Shown piece by piece: positions 1 through 9,565 of a DNA stretch of 64,000 nucleotides. This DNA comes from Bin5 sp965207495 (GTDB taxonomy: Bacteria; Chloroflexota; Anaerolineae; Caldilineales; Caldilineaceae). The stretch covers positions 3,286,001 to 3,350,000 of the forward strand of contig OZ242287.1 of the NCBI GenBank assembly GCA_965207495.1, given 5' to 3'. The notes below the pieces were generated by a model. That model was given only the letters and a program-made list of their open reading frames with translations, ran no database searches and had not been told where the DNA came from. The stretch's first letter is position 1. Each line of letters starts with the position of its first letter. Both the position numbers and the translations under genes were made by a program.

Positions 1-2469
1 CTAGAGTATCTGGATCTTGTGTCTAACCAATTGACTGGAACCATCCCATCCTGGCTGGGCAATCTCTCCCAGCTAGAGTATCTGAGGCTTGACACTAACA
101 AACTGACCGGGTCTGTCCCATCGCAACTGGGCAGCCTGTCCAAACTCGTACATCTATATATTGGCAACAACGCTTTGAGCGGGAAAATCCCATCGCAATT
201 GGGCAACCTCTCCAACTTGTATGGCCTGGCCCTTGATGGAAACGATTTGACTGGATCCATTCCATCGCAACTGGGCAGCCTGTCCAACCTTCAGCATCTG
301 AAGCTTGATAACAGCGGGCTGAGCGGAACCATCCCTTCACAGCTGGGCAACCTCTCAACCCTGGGCACATTATGGCTCAACGACAATGATCTGAGTGGGA
401 CCATCCCGTCACAACTGGGCAATCTCTCCAACCTGGGCACTTTGCGACTCAACGACAATGATCTGAGCGGGACCATCCCATCTCAATTGGGTGATCTCAC
501 CAACCTGGTCACCCTGTACCTCGGCGGTACAAACCGATTCAATGGGTGCATACCTGCTGGGCTCGGAAATGTGGGAAACAATGATTTGGACAGCTTGTCT
601 CTGTCGTTCTGCAACACGCCCACACCTACGGCCACGCCGACTGCCACGGCGACGGCCACGTCGGAAACTACACCTAACCTTCTGGGAGACAACTCGAACA
701 CTATCGTCTTCCTGAACAACGCGTCAACGCCTACGCCGACAGCTACGCCGACTGCCACGCCGACAGCCACGTCAACAGCCACGACGACAACCAGTAGCTC
801 AGCAGATGCGGCCTCGGACAAGGCCGCTCTGATCGCGCTCTACAATGCCACTGGAGGAGCGAACTGGTCCGTCAACACGAAATGGCTCAGCGCCGACCCG
901 ATTGGCACTTGGTACGGGGTCACCTGTGACACAGACGGTCGCGTCATCGAACTGGATCTTCAGTGGAACAATTTGACCGGCTCATTTCCATCGGAAATTG
1001 GCAACCTCACAAACTTGGTTGTACTGAATCTCTCATATAATTACGATATGAGCGGTTCGATTCCGGCACAACTGGGCAACCTTACCCAACTGAAACGGCT
1101 GCTCCTGGAGGACAACTACGACATGAGCGGTTCGATTCCGGCACAGCTAGGCAGCCTCGTCAACCTGGTTGAACTGGACCTGGCGCGTATCGGCTTGACC
1201 GGTACGATCCCGGCCGAGTTGGGCAACCTCACCAACCTGGAAACGCTGGACCTTGCCTCAAACAATTTGAGTGGTACAGTGCCAACGCAGTTTGGCAATC
1301 TCAGCAACTTGAAAGAGTTGTTACTCAGCTACAACGATCTGACTGGTGCGATCCCGACCGAGTTGGGCAACCTCGCCAAACTGGAAACGCTGCACCTGTA
1401 TCAAAACGACTTGACTGGCGCCATCCCGACCGAGTTGGGCAACCTCACCAAACTGGAAACGGCAGACCTGCAACATAACGACTTGCGTGGTCCTATCCCG
1501 ACGCAGTTGGGTAGTCTAGGCAACCTAAAGAAGCTGATTCTCGGCAGCAACGTTCTGACCGGTACGATCCCGACGGAGTTGGGCAACCTCACTAAACTGG
1601 AAATGTTGCATGTCTCATTTAATCAGTTGAGCGGGTCGATTCCGACAGAATTGGGCAGCCTTGGCAATCTCACAAAGCTGCATCTCGGCAGAAACCAGTT
1701 GAGCGGATCGATCCCAACGCAGTTGGGGAGTCTCACCAAGTTAGAGGAACTGCATATCGCAAACAACCAATTGAGCGGGCGAATCCCAACTGAACTGGGC
1801 AACCTGACAAAAATGAAAAGGCTGTTTCTCTCAGACAATCAATTGACCGGATCGATCCCGTCAACACTAAGCAACCTTACTGAACTGCAGGACCTGTTTC
1901 TCGAATACAATCAGCTATCCGGCTCAATACCCAGGGAACTAGGCAGCCTCGCCAAATTGCAGAGAGTAAGCCTGATAAACAACGAATTGTCTGGATGTGT
2001 CCCTGCAAGTTGGAGCTACATCACGACTCCCGGCTTCGGTGGTCTGCCGTTCTGCGAAGTGCAGACTGGCACACCCTCTCCACTGATCAGCACGTTTACA
2101 CCCAGTGGATCGGGGACATGGTCCGATCCATTCATAATCAGCAACCCGATCAGCGTAACTGCGCATTCGATCCTCAGCTACGTATCCAGCCTGAGCGCGG
2201 GCGAGACGGTGAGGTTCCAGTGGAACGTCAACGAAAAGTCCGGGTCCTGGACAATTAGCATTGACTCTTCGCCGGACGGACACGATTTTGACCTTTATGT
2301 CAGGGATGATCGGACGAACAATTTGGACGACTCGTCTGTCGTCGAATCTACTGGAGACGAGAGCGTCACTGTCACTGTGCAGGCTGACGGGCACATTTAT
2401 CTCATTGTAAGGAACACCGACGGTAGTGCGCCAACGGACCTGACTCTCACAATTACGCCACCCTCGTAG
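1..2469 (+). CDS. Secreted leucine-rich-repeat protein with C-terminal PPC-like domain (5' end cut by window)
   Basis: The frame is open from base 1 (reads LEYLDLVSNQ), so the GTG at 19 is not the true start and the signal peptide lies outside the window. Residues about 1-195 are ~24-residue plant-type LRRs (LxxLxxLxLxxNxLxGxIPxxLG). A TPTPTATPTATAT linker follows (about 202-267). A second block begins with an LRR N-cap-like segment (DKAALIALYNATGGANW, then WYGVTCD) and many more LRRs to about 690. The last ~125 residues (GSGTWSDPFIISNP... to the end) resemble a bacterial pre-peptidase C-terminal domain and match the end of the 3189-6608 protein. LRR proteins of this type usually bind ligands at the cell surface; the ligand here is unknown. 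The two LRR blocks look like an internal duplication. Confidence 0.85.
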   Translation, partial: LEYLDLVSNQLTGTIPSWLGNLSQLEYLRLDTNKLTGSVPSQLGSLSKLVHLYIGNNALSGKIPSQLGNLSNLYGLALDGNDLTGSIPSQLGSLSNLQHLKLDNSGLSGTIPSQLGNLSTLGTLWLNDNDLSGTIPSQLGNLSNLGTLRLNDNDLSGTIPSQLGDLTNLVTLYLGGTNRFNGCIPAGLGNVGNNDLDSLSLSFCNTPTPTATPTATATATSETTPNLLGDNSNTIVFLNNASTPTPTATPTATPTATSTATTTTSSSADAASDKAALIALYNATGGANWSVNTKWLSADPIGTWYGVTCDTDGRVIELDLQWNNLTGSFPSEIGNLTNLVVLNLSYNYDMSGSIPAQLGNLTQLKRLLLEDNYDMSGSIPAQLGSLVNLVELDLARIGLTGTIPAELGNLTNLETLDLASNNLSGTVPTQFGNLSNLKELLLSYNDLTGAIPTELGNLAKLETLHLYQNDLTGAIPTELGNLTKLETADLQHNDLRGPIPTQLGSLGNLKKLILGSNVLTGTIPTELGNLTKLEMLHVSFNQLSGSIPTELGSLGNLTKLHLGRNQLSGSIPTQLGSLTKLEELHIANNQLSGRIPTELGNLTKMKRLFLSDNQLTGSIPSTLSNLTELQDLFLEYNQLSGSIPRELGSLAKLQRVSLINNELSGCVPASWSYITTPGFGGLPFCEVQTGTPSPLISTFTPSGSGTWSDPFIISNPISVTAHSILSYVSSLSAGETVRFQWNVNEKSGSWTISIDSSPDGHDFDLYVRDDRTNNLDDSSVVESTGDESVTVTVQADGHIYLIVRNTDGSAPTDLTLTITPPS

Positions 2470-2638
2470 GCTGATTCCCCTACGCCTTCGGGGACACGCT
2501 CGACAGCGGTGACACTCACGACAGCGGTGACACTCACGACAATAAGCGGCGAGGGAAACAGGAATGTGCGTTCATTGGACGAAGATTTCATTCACGGAGA
2601 CCGATGAAGTCACACGGTGGGTGAGGCATGTTTTTGTA

Positions 2639-2727
2639 GGGGGGCGTTGCGGGGGCGCAGCCCCTGCACAAGTGAGGGCCGAAGGCCCAGAACTGCAGTG
2701 GTCAGTGGTCAGTGGTTAGTGGTCAGA
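2639..2727 (+). repeat. Dispersed double-hairpin repeat, copy 1 (5'-truncated)
   Basis: Contains GCGGGGGCGCAGCCCCTGC (hairpin 1), GGGCCGAAGGCCC (hairpin 2) and a tail of AGTGGTCAGTGG-type units. The same block occurs at 13541-13688, 37551-37690, 52041-52152 and 52179-52330. The rest of the 2470-3188 intergenic region shows no convincing gene; the small ORFs there have no recognisable features. Confidence 0.85.
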
Positions 2728-3188
2728 GACTGCGGCGATTGATTGAGGATTGGTGTGAAGAGAAATGAGGAGTGAGTCACCTTTGCTCGCCTCGGTGAGG
2801 GTTGCGAATCTGTTGCGGCTGAGTAGTTACGATTATTCTGCGGACGCCTAAACACTGGTTTCAGTGCTGAAATCACAAACGGGGAAGCCCAATCAGGGAC
2901 TTCCAATCTCAATGCCGACGGAGTTTTCACTCTTATGCGGCATCCAAACTGTGTAACTGGAAGGATTTACACCGACTCGACAGAAACAGGAATCCAATCT
3001 GTCGAGACAGATACGGCTTTCATAGCCAATATAGCAGAGACGCTAAAAGCAGGCGAAGGGGCATACTTGCCCGAAAATTTGCCTGGATGTCATCCGGTCG
3101 GGTCGTTGGGGGCGCTGGGTAGCTGAGTCCCGATCGGATTGCGTCAGAGGTTCGATGTTGAACTGATCTTACATTGAGGTAGGGACAA

Positions 3189-6100
3189 ATGATACGACGA
3201 CGGAAGGATCTGCCGTTAGCGGATGGACGGGGTCTTTGGCTGGCCGCGGCGTTCCTGGCTGCTGCCTCAATCCTTTTGTTTACGAACCTGGCTTCTGCGC
3301 AACAGAGCTCTGCGGAAGGCAGGTTCGTCGCGCCTGCCCTGGCGGTTCCGTTGGGCGAGGGCCCATTTATGTCTAGCCGGGACACGGTTACATCTACGGC
3401 AACATTGGTTCCTGCGGACACAGCAACAGCTACGTCCACAGCGACCGCAACTTCCACAGCGACCGCAACTTCCACAGCGACCGCCACCGTTCAGCAGCAG
3501 GACGTGGACCCGGTGTACATCACTACTGTGGGGCCGCCGTCGGACGGAAATCAGCAGGCTATCGTAATGCCTTCCTCTGTCAGGGTATCGGACGACGATC
3601 CCTGGTTTGGCCCGTTTTATACTGTGAACGATCCTGACCGGGTTGTCGGGGTTGACATCCTCAATGAACACGGCTTTGCAATCGCTATCACGCCGAGCGA
3701 GGGTCTATGTAGTTTACCAGAATATATAGATAGTAGTTTTGCGATTGGCTACCAGACACTGGCGACCAAAGGTTTCTACGTCAGACGCTGTCCCGGGTTT
3801 GAACACTTGACGGAGATAAATCTGTCGGTGACCACGTATCCTGACGCGGAGAGTTATACTACGCACCGTATCAGGATCATCAGCGACAGCAGTGCTACAG
3901 CCACCAACACGCCCACGGCCGTTCCAGGAGACACAGTTACGTCTATAGCAACGGTGGTTCCAGCGGACACAGCAACGGCGACTTCCACAGCGACGGCTAC
4001 CCTGGTTCCTGCGGACACAGCAACGGCAACTTCCGCAGCGACGGCAGTAGCAACGTTGGTTCCAGCGGACACAGCAACGGCAACTTCCGCAGCGACGGCA
4101 GTAGCAACGTTGGTTCCAGCGGACACAGCAACGGCAACTTCCGCAGCGACGGCAGTAGCAACGTTGGTTCCAGCGGACACAGCAACGGCAACTTCCACAT
4201 CCACGGCAGTAGCAACGGTGGTTCCTGCGGACACTGCAACAGCTACGTCTACAGCGACGGCCACCGTTCAGCAGCGGCAGGACGTGGACCCGGTGTATAT
4301 CACTACTGTGGGGCCGCCTTCGGACGGCAGTCAGCAGGCTATCGCAGTACCCTCATCCGTCACGATCTCGGACGACGATCCCTGGATAGGCCCGTTTTAT
4401 GCTGTGAACGATCCCGATCGGTCGGTCGGTATTGAAATTATTCATGAGCGCGGTTTTCTTACCGTTTCCATATTTGGCAAGGTGTCTCCTGAAGATCTAT
4501 GTAGTGTGCCAGGATACTTAGACTCCAGCTTTACGATTACTTACCAGAGAGCGGCAGAGTCAGGCTTCTACATAAAACGATGTCCCGGTTTTGAACACTT
4601 GACAGAGATAAATCTGTCGGTGACCACGTATCCTGACTCGGAGAGCTCTACTACCCACCGCATCACGATCATCAGCGACAGTAGTGCTACAGCCACCGAC
4701 ACGCCTACCGCCATTCCTGCAGATACGGCGACGTCCACATCCACGGAAATAGCAACGGTGATTCCTGCGGACACAGCAACGCCCACAGCAACGCCCACAG
4801 TGACGGCCACAGTGGCGCCAACAGTGACGGCCACAGTGGCGCCAACAGTGACGGCCACAGTGGCGCCAACAGTGACGGCCACAGTGGCGCCAACAGTGAC
4901 GGCCACAGTGGCGCCAACAGTGACGGCCACAGTGGCGCCAACAGTGACGGCCACAGTGGCGCCAACAGTGACGGCCACAGTGGCGCCAACAGTGACGGCC
5001 ACAGTGGCGCCAACAGTGACGGCCACAGTGGCGCCAACAGTGACGGCCACAGCAACGGCCACAGCAATGCCCACAGCAACGCCCACAGTGGTAGCGGGGA
5101 CTGGCCCGCTGGTCGGGTTCACAGTGGTGGATACATCCACCGGTCCGCAGGCGGTGCTGGCAACGCTGATCGACGGGGGAGTCCTGACCCTGTTGGATCC
5201 GACCAACGGCAGTTACGGTATCCGGGTCAATACGGAGCCTGGCGTGCAGATTGGCAGCGTCCGACTGCAACTGACCGGAGCGAAATCGGTTGACCAGACC
5301 GAGGGGATTCCGCCGTACTCCCTCTACGGGGACAACGGGCACGGCGCCCTGCATGGTCAAGCGCTGCCGGTGGGAGAGTACATTCTGACGGCTACGGCTT
5401 ACTCGCAGGCGAACCGAGACGGCGACATACTGGGGATGCTGGCTGTGTCCTTCACGGTGGCAGCAACCAGCTCTACGGCCACAGCGACGGCTACTTTGGT
5501 ACCTACGGACACGGCGACGCCCACATCCACTTCAACAGCTACCGTGGTTCCTACGGACACGGCAACGGCAATGTCAACAGCGACGGCCACAGTGGTCGCG
5601 ACAGCGGCAGCGGCGACAGGCCCGCTGGTCGGGTTCACAGTGGTGGATGCGTCCACCCGGCCGCAGGCGGTGCTGGCAACGCTGAGCGACGGCGGCGTGC
5701 TGGCCCTGGACGATCCTACCAACGGCAGCATCGGTATCCGGGTCCATATCGAGCCCGGGGTGCGGGTCGGCAGCGTCCGACTGCAGTTGACCGGAGCGAA
5801 GTCGGTTGACCAGACTGAGGGCATCCCGCCGTACTCCCTTTACGGGGACAACGGACATGGCGCCCTGCATGGTCAAGCGCTGCCGGTGGGAGAGTACATT
5901 CTGACGGCCACGGCTTACTCGCAGGTGAACCGAGGCGGCGACATACTGGGGACGCTGGCGATGTCCTTCACGGTGGAAGCAGCCAGCGCTCCGGCCACAG
6001 CGACGGCTATCCTGGTTCCTACGGACACGGCGACGTCCACAGCCACCAACACGCCCACGGCTGTTCCTGCGGACACGGCGACGTCGACATCCACTCACAC

Positions 6101-6608
6101 GCCCACGGCTGTTCCTGCGGACACGGCGACTCCCACAGCAATCCCCACGCTGACGGCCACCATGACAGCAACGCCTACGGCCACAGTCACACCTCAGCGT
6201 TCGGCGACCGGTACGCCGACTCCCGACGGGTTTACAACGGGCGGTTCGGGAACACATTCCGATCCTTATATTATTGGCAACCCAACCAGCGTAACCGCTC
6301 ATTCAATTCGCAGCTACGTTGCCAGTCTGTCACGCCTTCAGGTCGTTTATTTCCTCTGGTACGCAGAAGTCCGCGCCGGCTCGTGGACGGTCCAGGTCGA
6401 CACTACGCCGACCAGCCACGACTTCGACATCTTTGGCCGCGACGAGCAAGGTACAGCTTGGGACGACACAAGCAGGGGCTTAGACGGGGATGAGACTATC
6501 ACCATATCAGTGCAAGCGGGTGGAAACATTTTTGTCGGGGTTCAGAATTTCCACGGGGGCGCGCCAACTGAGTTGGCCCTTACGATTGAGCCACCAGACC
6601 AGGACTGA
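3189..6608 (+). CDS. Large secreted repeat protein with Thr/Ala-rich linkers and C-terminal PPC-like domain
   Basis: 1139 residues. The N-terminus has a basic stretch (MIRRRKDLP), a hydrophobic core and an LASAQQ end, a typical Sec signal peptide. Two copies of a ~130-residue domain starting DVDPVYITTVGPPSDG lie at about 104-234 and 364-499. Two copies of a ~120-residue beta-rich domain starting GPLVGFTVVD lie at about 639-758 and 812-933; segments like the latter occur in bacterial surface proteins. They are joined by TATATST/VPADTATATS linkers made of DNA tandem repeats (4004-4260 and 4797-5052). The last ~120 residues (GSGTHSDPYIIGNP onward) match the C-terminal domain of the upstream LRR protein. 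No catalytic motif was seen, so the role is probably extracellular adhesion or binding (inference). A GAGGTAGGGA stretch sits just before the ATG. Confidence 0.85.
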   Translation: MIRRRKDLPLADGRGLWLAAAFLAAASILLFTNLASAQQSSAEGRFVAPALAVPLGEGPFMSSRDTVTSTATLVPADTATATSTATATSTATATSTATATVQQQDVDPVYITTVGPPSDGNQQAIVMPSSVRVSDDDPWFGPFYTVNDPDRVVGVDILNEHGFAIAITPSEGLCSLPEYIDSSFAIGYQTLATKGFYVRRCPGFEHLTEINLSVTTYPDAESYTTHRIRIISDSSATATNTPTAVPGDTVTSIATVVPADTATATSTATATLVPADTATATSAATAVATLVPADTATATSAATAVATLVPADTATATSAATAVATLVPADTATATSTSTAVATVVPADTATATSTATATVQQRQDVDPVYITTVGPPSDGSQQAIAVPSSVTISDDDPWIGPFYAVNDPDRSVGIEIIHERGFLTVSIFGKVSPEDLCSVPGYLDSSFTITYQRAAESGFYIKRCPGFEHLTEINLSVTTYPDSESSTTHRITIISDSSATATDTPTAIPADTATSTSTEIATVIPADTATPTATPTVTATVAPTVTATVAPTVTATVAPTVTATVAPTVTATVAPTVTATVAPTVTATVAPTVTATVAPTVTATVAPTVTATVAPTVTATATATAMPTATPTVVAGTGPLVGFTVVDTSTGPQAVLATLIDGGVLTLLDPTNGSYGIRVNTEPGVQIGSVRLQLTGAKSVDQTEGIPPYSLYGDNGHGALHGQALPVGEYILTATAYSQANRDGDILGMLAVSFTVAATSSTATATATLVPTDTATPTSTSTATVVPTDTATAMSTATATVVATAAAATGPLVGFTVVDASTRPQAVLATLSDGGVLALDDPTNGSIGIRVHIEPGVRVGSVRLQLTGAKSVDQTEGIPPYSLYGDNGHGALHGQALPVGEYILTATAYSQVNRGGDILGTLAMSFTVEAASAPATATAILVPTDTATSTATNTPTAVPADTATSTSTHTPTAVPADTATPTAIPTLTATMTATPTATVTPQRSATGTPTPDGFTTGGSGTHSDPYIIGNPTSVTAHSIRSYVASLSRLQVVYFLWYAEVRAGSWTVQVDTTPTSHDFDIFGRDEQGTAWDDTSRGLDGDETITISVQAGGNIFVGVQNFHGGAPTELALTIEPPDQD
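4004..4260 (+). repeat. 54-bp in-frame tandem repeat, about 5 copies
   Basis: Units begin at 4004, 4058, 4112, 4166 and 4220, an exact 54-bp period. They encode an 18-residue unit of the form VPADTATATSAATAVATL. The middle copies are almost identical and the outer ones diverge. The array is inside the 3189-6608 gene and stays in frame. Confidence 0.9.
4797..5052 (+). repeat. Perfect 24-bp tandem repeat, about 10.7 copies
   Basis: The unit ACAGTGACGGCCACAGTGGC plus GCCA repeats ten times with no mismatch that I can see, followed by a 16-base partial copy. It encodes TVTATVAP repeats and keeps the reading frame. Perfect identity suggests recent slippage or homogenisation. Confidence 0.95.
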
Positions 6609-7480
6609 TACGCTTGCAATTACACTGCCGTCCAGACTGTAATCGGAGGCTGATCTTGCTTCGTAATGCCAAGGAGCAGGTCAGCACTCTACAGCGTCCA
6701 CAGACTTTGCGGGCGTCTCGTTAGCGACTGAGAAACAGGCGGTAAGGGGACGAGGCGTTGAGCCAGTTGAAGCATGTTCGTTACCTATGAACGGGAGGGA
6801 ACCAATGTTTCGACGAAGGATGGAGGCGAAAACTCAGAACGGGCAGCGTATGTGACTGGCAATTCCAGCCCTTCTTACCGTGACCCCCGCGCTGCCCGCG
6901 ATTCCTCTCAACCAGGGTGAACTCGGCCACACTCGGTTGGAACTCGCACGTAGGGGCGCCGGGCCGAGAAACCAACATGGGAGGAACAAGGATGACCTGC
7001 AAAGCAAGAAGGAGTGCAGCTCAATGCACTCCCGAGAGCAAGTCTTCTATGATTTCGGACTGCTTCCCGCCAGGATTCTCAGGAACAGAAATGAAAAGTC
7101 ACGGGCAGATTGCAGAGCTTCGGAATACGCCGAAAACCATGCTTGCTTGATGACTCAATTGTCATAGAACCCAGCAGAGATATCCCAGATTCGCAGCCAA
7201 CTGCCGGCAGGGTGGCCGCAGCGGTTTCCTGACAATCGTGCTCCCCCTAACCAGGCTTAGGTGTTTTGCTCCAAAACACACCTTAGCTCGTAGTCCAATT
7301 TTGGGGCCAAGCTCAGTAGACGACCACGTGAGTGCAGGGAGACGCGGGACCGGCTGGCCCGCGTCTCTGCAGTCGATTCATTTTTGGGCTGAGTTTCTCA
7401 GGCGACTCCCGTGCTCAACTGGAATTTCCGAACGCAGTTGACTCCGCCCTATCCCATACGCCAATGCAATCTGACCTCAT
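6609..7480. other. Long intergenic stretch without a convincing gene
   Basis: About 870 bases between the secreted repeat protein and the convergent gene ending at 7481. The only hint of coding is at 6805, where a short frame starts after GGGAGGGAACCA with MFRRRMEAKTQ, hits TGA at 6853, and then reads LAIPALLTVTPALPA in the same frame. This resembles a signal peptide split by a stop. The continuation (to 7167) has no recognisable domain. Confidence 0.4.
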
Positions 7481-9238
7481 TTACCTGCGCCATGGGAAGG
7501 CGAGGGTGGGTGTGTTGGCGTAGCGGTCGGTTGCGATTTCGATGGTGGCGCCGCAGCCGGGGGCGATGTTGACTTCGAATGTGTCGTTCTCGATTTCGAT
7601 GCTCTGCCCGTTGACGGTGGCCGATTTGAACTGGTGCTCGGCGTAGGCGCCGCCCTGGACGGTGACGCGGCGGGAGGATACCTGGCTGGTGTTGATGAGG
7701 GTTACGGTGACGGCGTCGGCGGTCATTTTTTCTACGAGCGCGGCCACGTCAGCGGGGACACCGGCTCTTCGCTGATCCGGGTCGAAGTAGCGCAGGCGGC
7801 AGTGGAGGGGGCCGCCGGTGCGGCCTGTGGGCAGGCCTCCGAGCATGAGCCTGGTGAGGTTTTCGGTGACGGCCGGGTTGATGTGGTTCATGTCGTCGGA
7901 AAGGCGGGTGTCGGGGGTGGCAGTGTCGGCGCGCATGACTTCGAGGTTGTGTCTGAGCTTGTCGAAGTCGGACAGGAGCGCCTGCTCGGGGAAATCGGGG
8001 TTGTCGCCTTCGAGATATTGGATCCAGGGGTCGCCGGCGAGGAGGTCGCGGTGGTCGGGGTTCATTGACCAGAGGTAGACTTCGAGCGCGCCGGACGTGA
8101 AGGGCTCGGGCTTGAAGGCGTACCAGTCTTCCTCGCCAAAGTAGTCACCATAGGCATCGGGATACATCAGTTGGCCATCGATTTCACGGGCGTTGCTGTT
8201 GACGTGGTCGATTACCCCGCGCCAGGAATCGGCGTAGCGCTGGTCGCCGGTCAGTATCATGGCGTTGCCGAAGCCGTGGATGGCGCGGGTGTGGAAGTAG
8301 GTGCGGTGGGCGAGCTCGCCGGTCTGGGGAACGGTGACGGTGAAGCCCCAGCCGTAGACGCCGCCGTACCAGCGGCCGCCACATTCGCTGCCGACGACGT
8401 TGTCGAGGCCGACGTTGGTGGGGATGATGCCGCCGTTCTGCTCTGTACGCTCGACCCACTGATCTACATAGTCGATGACCCACTGGCGGTACTTGTCTTC
8501 GTGACCGAGCATGAAGGCGTTAAGAGGCAGGATGGTGGCGGCCATGTTGATGGGGTGGTCGCCGACGACGTCGTTGTAGTCTTTGAAGTGGGCCACCATC
8601 TCGTCGTAGTTGCGCTCGCCGTGACCGAGGCGGAATCTTCCTTCGATTTCGATGGGGTCGCCGGCCCAGTCGAGGCCGGTGGCTTTGCGGAGGAGGGGGC
8701 CGCGGCTGCCATTGAACATGCTGCGGATCAGCTTGTGTTCGGGGTCGTAGTTTTTGGCAATCGGGTCTTCGTCCATGTAGAAACCGGCGAAGCGGCGGCA
8801 GCGGCGTTGGAAGTCGGGGTCATCGGGGTCGGAGAGGCCTTGAAGGAAGAAGGATGAGAAGCCTTCGGCGTTGTGGAACCAGTCGAACATGACTGGGAAT
8901 TCTTTGAAGTACATGCCGTCGCGGGCCATGGGCACTTCGACTGTTTTGGCTTCTGTGTACTGCAGGAGGTGGCCCTCCCAGCCGAGTTTGTAGAGGTCGA
9001 GGATGTCGTCGTCGGCGCCGAGGGCGTGGAGCATGGTCCAGTTGAGGATGTTTTCGGCGGCGTCGTCGGGGCCGTCGTCGCCGCCCCAGCGGGGGACACA
9101 GAGGAGGTAGCCGCGGTCGTCGAAGTAGTGGTCGAAGAAGGCGCGGCAGCCGTCGGCCAGCTCGCGGAGGAGTCTTCTTTGGAGGAGGGACCAGTGGGGC
9201 GGGGGCATTGGTGTGTTGATGGTCAGGTTGGTGGTCAT
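7481..9238 (-). CDS. Conserved-looking hypothetical protein, possibly an alpha/alpha-toroid carbohydrate enzyme
   Basis: 585 residues, no signal peptide. It is rich in aromatic and acidic residues, with regularly spaced helical-looking segments (NWTMLHALG, YVDQWVERTEQNGGIIPTN, YFHTRAIHGFGNAMILTGD) that recall (alpha/alpha) barrel glycan enzymes. The C-terminal ~110 residues are beta-rich (VTVTLINTSQVSSRRVTVQG), like an accessory sandwich domain. I do not recognise a named family; the carbohydrate role is inferred from fold-like features and from neighbours of the ThuA, DapA and enolase families. It lies downstream of the MFS gene on the same strand but is separated from it by a minisatellite. 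Confidence 0.65.
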   Translation of the reverse strand: MTTNLTINTPMPPPHWSLLQRRLLRELADGCRAFFDHYFDDRGYLLCVPRWGGDDGPDDAAENILNWTMLHALGADDDILDLYKLGWEGHLLQYTEAKTVEVPMARDGMYFKEFPVMFDWFHNAEGFSSFFLQGLSDPDDPDFQRRCRRFAGFYMDEDPIAKNYDPEHKLIRSMFNGSRGPLLRKATGLDWAGDPIEIEGRFRLGHGERNYDEMVAHFKDYNDVVGDHPINMAATILPLNAFMLGHEDKYRQWVIDYVDQWVERTEQNGGIIPTNVGLDNVVGSECGGRWYGGVYGWGFTVTVPQTGELAHRTYFHTRAIHGFGNAMILTGDQRYADSWRGVIDHVNSNAREIDGQLMYPDAYGDYFGEEDWYAFKPEPFTSGALEVYLWSMNPDHRDLLAGDPWIQYLEGDNPDFPEQALLSDFDKLRHNLEVMRADTATPDTRLSDDMNHINPAVTENLTRLMLGGLPTGRTGGPLHCRLRYFDPDQRRAGVPADVAALVEKMTADAVTVTLINTSQVSSRRVTVQGGAYAEHQFKSATVNGQSIEIENDTFEVNIAPGCGATIEIATDRYANTPTLAFPWRR

Positions 9239-9319
9239 TTGGGCGGTCCTTCTGACTGGGATTTTGGGGTTGGTTTGGTTGGAATCCGTTGGAGATTGAT
9301 CTGCCTAAAGTAAGGGTGA

Positions 9320-9545
9320 ACACCTTTTTTTAGCCACGGAGGGCCACGGAGGGGCACGGAGAACTGCAACGGCAACTTCGACACCCTTATTTAGCCACGG
9401 AGGGCCACGGAAGGGCACGGAGAACTGCAACGGCAACTTCGACACCCTTATTTAGCCACGGAGGGCCACTGAAGGGCATGGAGAACTGCAACGGCAACTT
9501 CGACACCTTTTGTTCGCGGAGGGGCACGGTGGGGCACTTGGAGAC
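9320..9545 (+). repeat. G-rich minisatellite array A ('CACGGAGG' family), ~61-bp period
   Basis: About 3.5 copies of a unit starting TAGCCACGGAGGGCCACGGA, at 9331, 9392 and 9453 plus a degenerate copy near 9511. Each ends in GGCAACTTCGACACCCTT. The same unit forms arrays at 11561-11845 and 14915-15150. It lies between the hypothetical gene and the MFS gene, and the reading frames through it are not real genes. Confidence 0.92.
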
Positions 9546-9565
9546 TGCTGGGTGATTTGGTGGCG

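Noticed and set aside
2935..3126. 63-codon plus-strand ORF before the repeat protein
   Set aside because: No recognisable features; overlaps a larger minus-strand shadow.
3854..5824. Long minus-strand ORFs such as 'VAVAVDVAVAV' and 'CGRHCWRHCGRHC' repeats opposite the secreted protein
   Set aside because: They are reverse-strand or shifted readings of the Thr/Ala-coding tandem repeats, with no start signals or domains.
8171..8857. 228-codon plus-strand ORF opposite the 585-residue gene
   Set aside because: Val/Ala/Gly-rich mirror of a GC-rich coding strand; the minus-strand frame has better composition and a normal start.
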